From Candidatus Poseidoniales archaeon (GTDB lineage: Archaea; Thermoplasmatota; Poseidoniia; Poseidoniales; Poseidoniaceae): 47,483 nucleotides of DNA. Where the stretch lies: positions 9,800 through 57,282 of the forward strand of contig QQSC01000001.1 in assembly GCA_003602475.1 (NCBI GenBank), in the 5' to 3' direction. Positions 1 to 8,191 of this stretch are shown in pieces. The notes under the pieces are model-generated. The model worked only from the letters and a program-made list of their open reading frames with translations, did not search any database and had not been told where the DNA came from. The position numbers were made by a program, and so were the translations under genes. Each line of letters opens with the position of its first letter. Within the stretch, counting starts at the first letter, position 1.

Positions 1-162
1 TCTTCATGCAGCGCTTGAATTCCTCCGACTCAAGGTGCTCGCCACAAGAACGAAACACCCATATGTACAATTTACCCGTTTACAAAGGCTCTCAGTGGGG
101 CTTTCACAACGCTACCCATGCGACACCCGTTGATACAGATTTTACCCCTTCTGAGTGCGGTC
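1..162. other. Short flank with no supportable gene
   Basis: Downstream flank of the helicase. A CAT at 5-7 could be the first codon of a leftward gene leaving the window, preceded on that strand by GGAGG about 13 nt away, but two codons are not enough to call it. Nothing else is seen. Confidence 0.3.
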
Positions 163-1623
163 CTAACGGGAATCGCCGCCACGGTTACCGCCATCGCCAC
201 GGTTACCGCCGCCGTCACGGCCACCGCCGCCACGACCGCCGCCACCACGGTTACCACCGCCGCCACGACCGCCTCCGCCACGGCCGCCGCCACCACGGTT
301 ACCACCGCCGCCACGGCCACCGCCACCACGGTTTCCGCCGCCGCCACGACCACCGCCACCACGGTTACCGCCGCCACGGTTACCACCGCCGCCACGGTTA
401 CCACCGCCGCCTCGGCCGCGGGATTGGCCTTGAGAAGAGCCCTTTTGCTTGATTTTTCCAGGTTTTTGTCCGGGTTTGGGCCGAGCGCCCTCGTAATGGA
501 ATTCATGATCTTCGATCACTGGGATGCTTTGTTCAATCAGCCGCTCAATACCGACCAAGTAGCCGGCCTCGCTTTCATCACAAAAGCCGTAGGCAACACC
601 TGAACGTCCCGCTCTCGCAGTTCGGCCGATGCGGTGGACGTAGCTCTCCGGCTCGTTTGGAAGGTCGTAATTGAAGACATGCGTGATGCCGTCGACGTCG
701 ATGCCTCGGCTGGCGATGTCGGTAGCCACCAGAATTGGAATGTCTCCTTTTTTGAACGCCGAGAGGGCACGGGTTCGGGCTCCTTGCGATTTGTTACCGT
801 GAATGGCAGCGGCATCGATACCGGCCTGGTCGAGTTGTTTGACCAAACGGTTGGCTCCGTGCTTGGTTCGGGTGAACACGATGCCACAATGCACCTGCTG
901 GTCGATGATCAAATCCACCAAAGCCCGGCGTTTGTCCGCCTTTCGCATAAACATAACATGCTGTTCAATGCGGTCAACGGTGATCGTTTCAGGGCTCACA
1001 TCCACCGTGACAACGTCGCGGAGAAAACTTCCTGCAAGGGTTGCGATGGAGTCCGGCATGGTGGCACTGAACAGCAGGTTTTGGCGCTTTTTCGGAAGAA
1101 GTTTCAGAACTTTCTTGATGTCATGAATGAATCCCATGTCCAGCATACGGTCGGCTTCATCGAGCACGAAAAATTCAACGGATGACAGATCGATGTGACC
1201 TTGTCCAACCAAATCCAACAAGCGTCCGGGTGTTGCGACCAGAACATCCAATCCCTTCTGAAGGGCTCGAACTTGGGGGTTTTGGTTGACGCCCCCAAAA
1301 ATGACGCGATGACGAAGGTCCATCTCGCTGCTGTAAGCAGCAAATCGTTCGTCGATTTGTGCCGCTAATTCACGGGTGGGCGAGAGCACAAGGGCGCGAA
1401 TGACGCGGCGTCGTGCGGGAGGAGTTCTGGACATGATCTGGAGCACAGGGAGAGCAAAGGCCGCAGTTTTGCCCGTTCCAGTTTGAGCAATACCCAACAC
1501 GTCTCGGCCTTCCAACAAAGAAGGAATGCATTGTACTTGTACGGGTGTGGGTTCGGTGTACCCTTCCCGTTTGACAGCGCTAAGAAGCGTGTTGTTCAGT
1601 CCCAATTCGTCGAACGTGTCCAT
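163..1623 (-). CDS. rhlE: RhlE-like DEAD-box RNA helicase with RGG-repeat tail
   Basis: ATP-dependent RNA helicase expected to remodel structured RNA or RNPs in the cytoplasm. In order the protein shows a Q motif (FDELGLN, TPVQVQ), motif I AQTGTGKT, Ia PTRELAAQ, II DEAD, III SAT, and motif VI HRIGRTARAG. The segments FTRTKHGAN and AIHGNKSQGARTRAL match bacterial RhlE nearly word for word as I remember it, so a bacterial-type origin is likely (inference). Residues from about 400 to the end are low-complexity RGGGG/NRGGGG repeats, an RGG-box RNA-binding tail. I chose the ATG at 1623, giving 486 aa, because GGGGGA lies just upstream and the Q motif begins immediately after; an ATG at 1647 in the same frame would add eight residues. 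The gene stands alone, with a probable TATA box and a hairpin in its leader. Confidence 0.93.
   Translation of the reverse strand: MDTFDELGLNNTLLSAVKREGYTEPTPVQVQCIPSLLEGRDVLGIAQTGTGKTAAFALPVLQIMSRTPPARRRVIRALVLSPTRELAAQIDERFAAYSSEMDLRHRVIFGGVNQNPQVRALQKGLDVLVATPGRLLDLVGQGHIDLSSVEFFVLDEADRMLDMGFIHDIKKVLKLLPKKRQNLLFSATMPDSIATLAGSFLRDVVTVDVSPETITVDRIEQHVMFMRKADKRRALVDLIIDQQVHCGIVFTRTKHGANRLVKQLDQAGIDAAAIHGNKSQGARTRALSAFKKGDIPILVATDIASRGIDVDGITHVFNYDLPNEPESYVHRIGRTARAGRSGVAYGFCDESEAGYLVGIERLIEQSIPVIEDHEFHYEGARPKPGQKPGKIKQKGSSQGQSRGRGGGGNRGGGGNRGGGNRGGGGRGGGGNRGGGGRGGGGNRGGGGRGGGGRGGGGNRGGGGRGGGGRDGGGNRGDGGNRGGDSR
165..425 (-). repeat. GC-rich tandem repeat encoding the RGG tail
   Basis: An imperfect short tandem repeat built from GGC/GGT glycine codons with CGT/CGC arginine and AAC asparagine codons. 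It creates long apparent open frames on both strands, for example 72-506 (-) and 118-603 (+), rich in His/Arg or Ala/Val/Thr; these are shadows. Unit number probably varies by replication slippage (inference). Confidence 0.85.
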
Positions 1624-1647
1624 GTTGGTGTCCCCCGGACCCATCAT

Positions 1648-1663
1648 CGGTGGTGAACCACCG
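1648..1663 (-). promoter_or_regulatory. Perfect inverted repeat in the helicase leader
   Basis: CGGTGG and CCACCG flank a 4-nt loop (or a 7-bp stem with a 2-nt loop). It lies between the predicted transcription start near 1674 and the chosen ATG at 1623, so it would form a hairpin in the mRNA about 25 nt upstream of the start. The helicase itself could act on it (inference). Confidence 0.45.
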
Positions 1664-1881
1664 TTCCTACGCCCGTCTCGCCCTCATGCCCCTCCTCTAT
1701 TATGCCATGGGGCGAAGACGCCGGGCGCTGATGGTGTTTTGCAAGGGACTCAACGCCGTCGCTTTCGTTGATTTTGGGACGTGGAGAGCGTCTCCCAAGG
1801 GTTAAACGCGTCGCTGCTCTACGGATATCCAGAACGAAGGACCGGTCGCTGCAGAAGGTCAACCTCGTTCTGGTGTTCACC
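1664..1881. other. Divergent intergenic region between helicase and ppgK
   Basis: Contains the helicase TATA box. No convincing TATA box is seen 24-30 nt upstream of the ppgK ATG. Open frames across it on both strands lack recognisable domains and look like shadows. Confidence 0.5.
1697..1704 (-). promoter_or_regulatory. Probable TATA box of the RNA helicase gene
   Basis: CATAATAG on the minus strand. With a normal 26-27 nt spacing, transcription would start near 1674 and give a leader of about 50 nt, one of the few non-leaderless arrangements among first genes here. Confidence 0.45.
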
Positions 1882-2622
1882 ATGGAATGCATCGGTATCG
1901 ACATTGGCGGGTCGGGGGTTCGGTTGGGCCAAGTTGATGTGACCACAGGGGCGTTGGTGAGCGAGGTGACGATGTTGAAGCACACGACCGAAACATCGGC
2001 GAACGCCATTTTAGCGAACATTCGTGAAGCCCTGAAAGAATTCCCCGAAGACCTTCCAGTCGGGGTCGGGTTTCCAGGTGTGGTCCAAAATTCGTTGCTG
2101 AAGACCGCTCCCAACCTCGGCTCGACTTGGGCGGGAACCAATCTTTCCCATGCGCTTCGCCGCCCCATGATCGCAGCGATCAACGACGCAGACGCTGCAG
2201 CGATGGCTGAACAAGCCTTTGGATCCTCCAAAGGAGAGAACGGGACGGTGCTGATGGTGACCGTAGGCACAGGGATTGGTACTGCGCTCCACCGCAACGG
2301 GATTTTGATTCCAAATCTTGAGTTTGGACTCTTGGCCCACCCTACTCGAGGTGGTTGTCTAGAAGAGCACGCGAGTGGACGAGCACGAACCATGGACAAT
2401 CTGTCCCTCGACGAGTGGGCCCTTCGCTTTCAGGAAGTGCTGAACGTGTACGAGGCCGAGTTTAAGCCCGATGTGATTGTGGTGGGAGGTGGCATCACCG
2501 AACATTGGGAGGCTTGGGCTCCACTCGTAACGGTTCAAGCCGACATTCGGAAAGCCCGCTTCGGGAACCTCGCAGGGTTGGTTGGTTCATCCTTGTTGGC
2601 TGCTGCAAAGACCAACCGATAA
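1882..2622 (+). CDS. ppgK: Polyphosphate glucokinase (ROK family)
   Basis: Phosphorylates glucose to glucose 6-phosphate using inorganic polyphosphate and/or ATP in the cytoplasm. The 246-aa protein begins with phosphate-1 motif GIDIGGSGVRLG, followed by GVGFPG, the sugar-binding NDADAAAMAEQAFG with the catalytic Asp, the VTVGTGIGTAL phosphate-2 loop, IPNLEFG and the adenosine-site VVGGGI. NDADAAAMAE, GTGIG and IPN-EFG match the strictly-PPGK subgroup rather than generic ROK sugar kinases. The frame is open upstream to 1768, but homology starts at the ATG at 1882. The gene stands alone, followed by T-tracts. A bacterial-type PPGK in an archaeon suggests lateral acquisition and use of a polyphosphate store (inference). 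Confidence 0.88.
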   Translation: MECIGIDIGGSGVRLGQVDVTTGALVSEVTMLKHTTETSANAILANIREALKEFPEDLPVGVGFPGVVQNSLLKTAPNLGSTWAGTNLSHALRRPMIAAINDADAAAMAEQAFGSSKGENGTVLMVTVGTGIGTALHRNGILIPNLEFGLLAHPTRGGCLEEHASGRARTMDNLSLDEWALRFQEVLNVYEAEFKPDVIVVGGGITEHWEAWAPLVTVQADIRKARFGNLAGLVGSSLLAAAKTNR

Positions 2623-2666
2623 CGGCCCTTCTGCTCGGCATCAGCGTGTGAAGTTCCAGCGAGTGA

Positions 2667-2683
2667 TTTTTTGATGATTTTTT
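2667..2683 (+). terminator. Two T6 tracts after ppgK
   Basis: Two T6 runs 5 nt apart, starting about 45 nt after the ppgK stop. Oligo-T tracts on the non-template strand are the usual intrinsic terminator of archaeal RNA polymerase. The next gene has its own TATA box right after. Confidence 0.55.
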
Positions 2684-2715
2684 CTCCCATAACCGTTGCA
2701 CTCAAGGCCATCAGC

Positions 2716-2723
2716 ATTATAAG
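2716..2723 (+). promoter_or_regulatory. TATA box of the subtilase gene
   Basis: ATTATAAG centred 27 nt upstream of the ATG at 2747, which places the transcription start at the start codon (predicted leaderless mRNA). Confidence 0.65.
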
Positions 2724-2746
2724 AAGCCGACCGGCCAAAAATAGCC

Positions 2747-5299
2747 ATGGCCTCTCATCGAAGACCTCTGGTTCTGGTGGCTGTTGTACTGCAAATGCTG
2801 ATGGTTGGTGTGACTGCCTCACCGCTGGCAGGGAGCGTCAACCCCCTTGGCGACGCCGAGAAGATGAACGTCGATCTCGTCAATGCGTTGACAGAAGAAG
2901 CTGACACCGCAGTGCTTCCTGTGATTTTCCAACTGAACTCAGCGGTCACCGATGACGATCGCGACCACCTCGTCAACCTTGGGTTCGTCGTTCTCGGCGA
3001 CGCTCCTCTCGTGGACGGTGGTTTGGTTGAAGGCACAGCACAAGCCGTCCGCCATCTTTCAAACTGGGACCGGGTTGAATACTTGGAACTGGACAAACCG
3101 CTTGAGTTCTTCTATCTCCCACCCGAATGGGGAGGCGAGCCCACCACCGAACCCGGCATCATGATGCACGAAACCACCCATGTGGTGACGGCGACCGATT
3201 CGTGGAGCAGAGCCATCATCTCCCCTTCTGGCGAAGTGGAGTACGATGTCGACTTGGCCTTCACCGAATGGGACGGCGACGGTACCGCCATTGTGGACCT
3301 CGACACCGGTGTGGACGCAGGCCATCCCGATTACGATTATCTTGAACCGTGGACGGGTGAGAAAGCCATCTACTCTGCGAAATACGACGGTATTGGATGG
3401 ACAGAAACTCGGAATTCAGACACTTCCTCCGGTCACGGGACTCACGTTGGCGGTACGATTGCTGGAAACGGAGACGCCTCTGGTGGTCGCCGTGCTGGTG
3501 TGGCCAAAGGAGGTCAACTCGTTGCTCTTGGTACAGGTGACGGTGCATCCATCTTTGCTGCAGAACAAGGATTGGAGTGGACCTTTGCTCACTCAACTCC
3601 CGGACAGAACCCCTACCATGTTCGCGTGGTTTCCAATTCATGGGGCACGGACGGCGACTACGACCCCAACGGCGTGGTTGCTCAACTCACGGACCGATTG
3701 ACCTTTGAAAACGGTGTGGCGGTCATCTTCGCAGCCTCCAATTCGGGTGGCTCAGGGTCCGAGTGCTCGGGCGACTTGAGGACCAACGTCTACGCCAACA
3801 CCCCATCAGCCATTTCCGTGGCAGCCCTCACACACGACGGGACGGCTGTGACCTCGTTTTCATCCCGCGGTTGCATGAACCAACAGCACACCTGGCCCGA
3901 TGTAGGTGCTCCTGGCCGTGACATTTGGGCAACCGCTCCCCGTGGCACGGCAATCGACGCCTCGACCCGCACCCAGGGTGACCTCTACTACATGGCCATC
4001 TCTGGAACATCGATGGCCACGCCTCACGTTGGAGGCATCGCAGGACTCGTACTCAACGTAGCCCCATCGTTGGGCGTTGCAGAATACCACCGGGACGATC
4101 ATGATTTCACAGACAGCCTTGTTGGCGGTGACGGTACGGCAGCGTACGGTCAATTTGAGAACTGGAATGAAGAAAACTTCAGCCGCGTCCATGAGTTGGA
4201 ACTCATTCTTGAACTGACCGCTCGTTACAACGGCATGGCCAATTCATGCGAAGCAGGCAACGACGAGGACAGTTGCGGTGACATCCCCGCAGAATGCTAC
4301 GAGAGTGCCACCGGTAAATGCCACGACTGGAGGGTTGGTCACGGCCTGACGGACACCGACGCTGCCGTAGCGCTCGCCCGCACCTTGCAGTTGATGCGCG
4401 ACCAGGACGGCGACGGTATTGTTGATCACCCTGAATACGATGTTTGGGACGCTTACGAAATCTACGAGGCCATGATGGTCAACGCCACCATTCCAGCGAA
4501 CACGGACCGGGTGCGACACGCCTGGAAGGGCGATTGGAACCATTTCAACAACGGCGCCACCGGTGCGGTCTATTACACCGAAGATTCCCACTATGTGTGG
4601 ATTCCCAACGGTACTCAACGGCTTGAAGCAACGTTCTCCGCCTCTGAATTCGAAGCCGAATCCGCTCAGGCCGGACAATTGCAACTGTCCATCGACCTTG
4701 GTGAAGATGGAAGCAACGACGCCCAAGGGCAAGGAACACGACAAGCCGACACGTGGTATTACGACCTCGACGTTGACAGTTCTTCCTGGGGCCAATGGGC
4801 ACATTTTGATGTCTCAGGGCAAGCCGTGACCTTGCTGGGTGTCCTTGAAGACATTGAATTCTTTGAGTCCCGCATTCCGTACACGGTTGATGTGATGTTG
4901 ACGATGGACTTGGGCCAACCCGTGGACATTGCGTTCAATCAGCGACCAGATTTTTACTCCGACCTCGACCCTGCAACTCCTTCTGAATTCTACGACAGCG
5001 ACATGGACGGACAGTTGACCTTCACGCGCTTGGCTTACGACCAGGCCGCTGTTGTGGCCCTTATTGAGCCCAAATCCATGGATGGTGAGAGCGAAGGCGA
5101 CGGCATGCTTTCGGCCATATCCCAACTCTTTGCTGACCATCCATTCGGGATGTTGTTCCTTATGTTGCTGATGTTGGGCAGCGCTATCGGCGCCGGTTTT
5201 GCCCTCAATCAACGGGTTCGATACGACAATGTCTTCCTTGAAGAGAAAGAAGACGCGGTGGCTGCTGAACTCGTCCTTGATGCTGATCTCTCAGAGTAA
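2747..5299 (+). CDS. Secreted membrane-anchored subtilisin-like serine protease (S8)
   Basis: An extracellular endopeptidase. The first 25-30 residues form a signal peptide (RRP, then a hydrophobic run ending near VTASPLAG). A propeptide-like region precedes the subtilase domain. The catalytic triad is visible: Asp in DLDTGVDAGHPDY (about 186), His in GHGTHVGG (about 231) and Ser in SGTSMATPH (about 421); the oxyanion Asn lies in AASNSGG (about 331). DQDGDGIVDHPEYD near 551-565 resembles a calcium-binding EF-hand/TSP3 loop. A beta-rich region follows. A hydrophobic helix (about 800-822) and a short acidic cytoplasmic tail anchor the protein. The start is fixed by the TATA spacing. At 850 aa it is longer than a minimal subtilase because of the C-terminal region. 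The likely role is degradation of extracellular protein for heterotrophic growth (inference). Confidence 0.93.
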   Translation: MASHRRPLVLVAVVLQMLMVGVTASPLAGSVNPLGDAEKMNVDLVNALTEEADTAVLPVIFQLNSAVTDDDRDHLVNLGFVVLGDAPLVDGGLVEGTAQAVRHLSNWDRVEYLELDKPLEFFYLPPEWGGEPTTEPGIMMHETTHVVTATDSWSRAIISPSGEVEYDVDLAFTEWDGDGTAIVDLDTGVDAGHPDYDYLEPWTGEKAIYSAKYDGIGWTETRNSDTSSGHGTHVGGTIAGNGDASGGRRAGVAKGGQLVALGTGDGASIFAAEQGLEWTFAHSTPGQNPYHVRVVSNSWGTDGDYDPNGVVAQLTDRLTFENGVAVIFAASNSGGSGSECSGDLRTNVYANTPSAISVAALTHDGTAVTSFSSRGCMNQQHTWPDVGAPGRDIWATAPRGTAIDASTRTQGDLYYMAISGTSMATPHVGGIAGLVLNVAPSLGVAEYHRDDHDFTDSLVGGDGTAAYGQFENWNEENFSRVHELELILELTARYNGMANSCEAGNDEDSCGDIPAECYESATGKCHDWRVGHGLTDTDAAVALARTLQLMRDQDGDGIVDHPEYDVWDAYEIYEAMMVNATIPANTDRVRHAWKGDWNHFNNGATGAVYYTEDSHYVWIPNGTQRLEATFSASEFEAESAQAGQLQLSIDLGEDGSNDAQGQGTRQADTWYYDLDVDSSSWGQWAHFDVSGQAVTLLGVLEDIEFFESRIPYTVDVMLTMDLGQPVDIAFNQRPDFYSDLDPATPSEFYDSDMDGQLTFTRLAYDQAAVVALIEPKSMDGESEGDGMLSAISQLFADHPFGMLFLMLLMLGSAIGAGFALNQRVRYDNVFLEEKEDAVAAELVLDADLSE

Positions 5300-5360
5300 T
5301 TCAACGATGAAGCGGTTGGTCATGGACCACAACGACCTCATCTTCCAATGCGTGAAGTCG

Positions 5361-5367
5361 TTTTTTT
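5361..5367 (+). terminator. T7 tract after the subtilase gene
   Basis: Seven Ts about 60 nt after the subtilase stop, preceded by a small 5-bp inverted repeat (TGGTC/GACCA, 5317-5329). A likely archaeal oligo-T terminator. Confidence 0.5.
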
Positions 5368-5373
5368 CCTCCC

Positions 5374-5384
5374 TTTAATCTATT
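5374..5384 (+). promoter_or_regulatory. TATA-like element of the 5409 gene
   Basis: TTTAATCTATT centred about 29 nt upstream of the ATG at 5409, consistent with a leaderless start. Confidence 0.5.
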
Positions 5385-5408
5385 AGCCAACATCCATGTT
5401 GACAGGTT

Positions 5409-7250
5409 ATGGCGGCACCCTCTCCATCCGCCTCGAGAAGAAACGCTCGGAACCATTTTGTCAGCGATTGGGAAGAGTTGCCGGAGGGTGAATGGCTGGA
5501 CAACGATGAGGACGGTGTTCATTGGTATCGGACTGCAGAGGGGGAACATTGGCACTCAACTGAAGGCGGTTTTCAACTCTGGGTTGATGAGGATGAAGCC
5601 TTCGAGGAAACGGACAACGAATCTTCCGACCACTTGGATTCAAGCTCTTCACAAATCGAGGACCGTGAGGATGAGGAGGATTTACCGGCCACACCGAGGC
5701 CCACGTTGGATGCTGGAACCGCCGTGTTCGGGCTCATTCTTAGCCTCCTCGTGGTTGTTTGGACGTTGTTCATCACCATTCCAACGGCCGAATTGAATTT
5801 GGAAACCCTTTCTTCAGCCTCGTCAACCACCGATGAGATGGACCAGACCATGTTGGACGGGTTGGAGCGTTACCAAACACTCAACACATTGACTCTCCTT
5901 CTCGCCTCGGTTGGAATTGTGGTCGGTGCGCTGGGCATGGCAAAGCGTACGCCCTGGTGGACCATGATCGCTTCCCATGCTTCGCTTCTTTCGCTTCTTT
6001 TGGCGGCTTCGGTGGTGGCCTTGGCTGCTGAGCGAAGCAGGTTGGAGCAATGCGACCCTTCGGTTTACTATTGCTATCAACTCGAATCTTCCAGCATGTT
6101 TCTCATCGATTCAATCTATCCGACCATGTTGATCATGGTGACCTTCCTTTACCTTCTCAACCGTTCGGTAAACACTTGGGTCAATTTTGATGTCAATGAG
6201 GACCAAACCACCGAACTCAACATCCAACTGTTCTCAAAAGGCACTCCAAAACTTGGCGGTTTTACTTCCATGATTGGTCTCTTGATGTCACTTTCCATCC
6301 TCGCCATTACGTATTTCTTCTTCATTCCCGCAACCGATGAGAACATTTTGACCTTTGGAGGTGAATTGTCAACGCAAGGTGAAGGATTTCAAACGGTTCA
6401 ATTTTACAACCTCTTCGTGGTTCGTCTTTCCGGATTCGTCGCCTTTGTGTCCCTCCTCAGTCTCGTCAAAAAAACGCCGTGGTGGGCTCTTCCAGCATCC
6501 TCTTTTGCTCTCCTGTGCGTCCTGTTCATCACCGTAAAAGAAAGCAATTTCAACGGTTTAAGCGTTTACGAACAAGATTCATTTTACACGGGAATGTGTT
6601 CGATGGTGGCCCTCGTGTTCATTGGAGCAGGTGCCTTTCGAACCATGATGAACCACGACTGGGAGGAGGACGATGACGACTACGGTGGCTACGAAAACGC
6701 AAGGGGGTCAACGGGTTACAACCTCTTTGATGAGGAGGAGGACGACCTTGAGTGGCGTGCAAAGGTGAAAACGGTCGTTATGGCCAGCGTAATGTTGTTG
6801 GCCGGTGTTGGTGGCTTCTTTTTGATTCAATTTGTGGTCGCCTCGTCGAACGAACCATTGTTCCAAATCCGAGATGCAAACGGGAATCTGAGTGAGGGGA
6901 GATCCGACGAATTGGCCGTCATTGACATGCTGGATAAAACCAACGCCTATTCAGAGGAGACCATCAAGGTGTCAATCCAAATCAACGGAGGTGATGAACT
7001 AACATGCAAATGGGAACGGTCTGGTTCATGCACCTATGAGTACCTCGAATTGTTTGATGACCGCCGCCTCACAGCTTTGGAAAGCATTCTCATTTCAGAA
7101 GGAACCACGCGAGACCTGTGTTCCGATACTTCTGAACAGGGTTGCAAAATCACCGTGTTCATCACTCACGAACGTTCCGAAGAAGATGAGGACATGATGG
7201 TCACGGTTGAATCGGTTGATCTGGGGTCGTACACGCTTGTTGTTGCATGA
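5409..7250 (+). CDS. Multipass membrane protein with internal four-helix duplication
   Basis: I do not recognise a named family. Residues 1-95 form a very acidic, Trp-rich soluble domain (WEELPEGEWLDNDEDGVHW, then HWHSTEGGFQLW). About nine hydrophobic helices follow, near 100-122, 157-177, 182-208, 230-250, 280-302, 330-352, 357-377, 393-412 and 452-476. The segment after helix 2, KRTPWWTMIAS (near 177), recurs after helix 6 as KKTPWWALPAS (near 352), with similar helix spacing, so the eight-helix core looks like a duplicated four-helix unit. The last about 135 residues form an exported domain with several Cys (CKWERSGSCTYE, LCSDTSEQGC) that could form disulfides. The ATG fits the TATA spacing. 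Function unknown. Confidence 0.75.
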   Translation: MAAPSPSASRRNARNHFVSDWEELPEGEWLDNDEDGVHWYRTAEGEHWHSTEGGFQLWVDEDEAFEETDNESSDHLDSSSSQIEDREDEEDLPATPRPTLDAGTAVFGLILSLLVVVWTLFITIPTAELNLETLSSASSTTDEMDQTMLDGLERYQTLNTLTLLLASVGIVVGALGMAKRTPWWTMIASHASLLSLLLAASVVALAAERSRLEQCDPSVYYCYQLESSSMFLIDSIYPTMLIMVTFLYLLNRSVNTWVNFDVNEDQTTELNIQLFSKGTPKLGGFTSMIGLLMSLSILAITYFFFIPATDENILTFGGELSTQGEGFQTVQFYNLFVVRLSGFVAFVSLLSLVKKTPWWALPASSFALLCVLFITVKESNFNGLSVYEQDSFYTGMCSMVALVFIGAGAFRTMMNHDWEEDDDDYGGYENARGSTGYNLFDEEEDDLEWRAKVKTVVMASVMLLAGVGGFFLIQFVVASSNEPLFQIRDANGNLSEGRSDELAVIDMLDKTNAYSEETIKVSIQINGGDELTCKWERSGSCTYEYLELFDDRRLTALESILISEGTTRDLCSDTSEQGCKITVFITHERSEEDEDMMVTVESVDLGSYTLVVA

Positions 7251-7358
7251 ATTCAACTCCGTTCAGGGAGAAAGCCATGGCTGACGCCGAACCTTGGCCA
7301 CGGCAGGCAGCAGAGAACAAACGGGTCGGAACGCTCAAAGAAGAGGGAGTCTCACAGC
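7251..7358. other. Short spacer without a supported gene
   Basis: An ATG frame beginning at 7247 runs through this stretch and into the pseudouridine synthase gene in another frame. It has no recognisable content and looks like a shadow. Confidence 0.4.
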
Positions 7359-8132
7359 GTGAGCATGAAGATACGACTTCACCAATTTCTCTCGAAAACG
7401 GGGGCCTTTCCCTCCAAGCGAGACGCCAAAGATGCCGTTTGGGCAGGCGATGTAACGGTCAACGGTCAGGTGATGAAGAACATCAGCTTTCAATTCAATC
7501 CTCGAACCAAGCCCGTGGCCTACCGTGGAGAAGTGCTCACAATACCAGAAGACCACATCACCTTGGCCCTCCACAAGCCGGCCGGGTACGTTTGCTCTCG
7601 AATCAACAAACAAGAACGTTCCTTTGGAAAAACACCCGTCTTCGACCTCCTCCCCGAGCATCTTTCCCAGCGTGACAAGGACCGAATGGTCACCGTTGGT
7701 CGCCTCGACGAAGCCACCACCGGGTTGTTGTTGATGACAACCGATGGTCAACTTGTTCACCAAATCACTGCACCAGATCAGCATGTGGCCAAGGTCTATC
7801 TGGTTCATACTGCCTCGGCTATCGCAGATGCCGACATTCAGAACCTCAGCGAAGGGGTGACCATCGAACTTGAGGACAACGGGAAGGTTTCCACGTATCG
7901 AACCCAACCGGCGAACGTCCAACGGTTGGATGAGAACGGCGTCCAAATCACACTTCATGAAGGCAAAAAACGTCAAGTCCGTCGCATGTTGGCCAGCCTA
8001 GGTCACGATGTTGTTGACCTTCACCGCGCCGCGGTTGGGGAATTGTGGCTTGAAGACATGGGGCTTGGCGAGGGCGACTGCATGGACATGAGCCATCTCA
8101 ACCTGTTGACACTTGTTGGTGAGACAGCCTAA
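7359..8132 (+). CDS. RsuA/RluB/E/F-family RNA pseudouridine synthase
   Basis: Converts a specific uridine in RNA, probably rRNA, to pseudouridine. Residues 1-60 form an S4 RNA-binding domain (IRLHQFLSKTGAFPSKRDA, GDVTVNGQ). The catalytic domain carries HKPAGYVCS, the signature GRLDEATTGLLL with the catalytic Asp, and the C-terminal EGKKRQVRRML. The 257-aa length is normal for RsuA-type enzymes. The start is GTG at 7359 with GAGGGAG about 9 nt upstream; an ATG two codons later is possible. This family is typical of bacteria and uncommon in archaea, which normally use Cbf5, TruA, TruD and PsuX types, so transfer is likely (inference). Which RNA base it modifies cannot be read from sequence. Confidence 0.88.
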   Translation: MSMKIRLHQFLSKTGAFPSKRDAKDAVWAGDVTVNGQVMKNISFQFNPRTKPVAYRGEVLTIPEDHITLALHKPAGYVCSRINKQERSFGKTPVFDLLPEHLSQRDKDRMVTVGRLDEATTGLLLMTTDGQLVHQITAPDQHVAKVYLVHTASAIADADIQNLSEGVTIELEDNGKVSTYRTQPANVQRLDENGVQITLHEGKKRQVRRMLASLGHDVVDLHRAAVGELWLEDMGLGEGDCMDMSHLNLLTLVGETA

Positions 8133-8191
8133 GACAAACAACAAAGACATGCGCCTCGTAGGCATACTGAGGTTGTTGTGTGCCAGGTGAC

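Noticed and set aside
72-603. Long open frames on both strands near the left end (His/Arg-rich, Ala/Thr-rich)
   Set aside because: They arise from the GC-rich RGG codon repeat of the helicase gene and have low-complexity compositions with no independent start signal.
1644-2399. 251-aa minus-strand frame antisense to ppgK
   Set aside because: The plus-strand frame has a full set of glucokinase motifs; the antisense product shows no domain.
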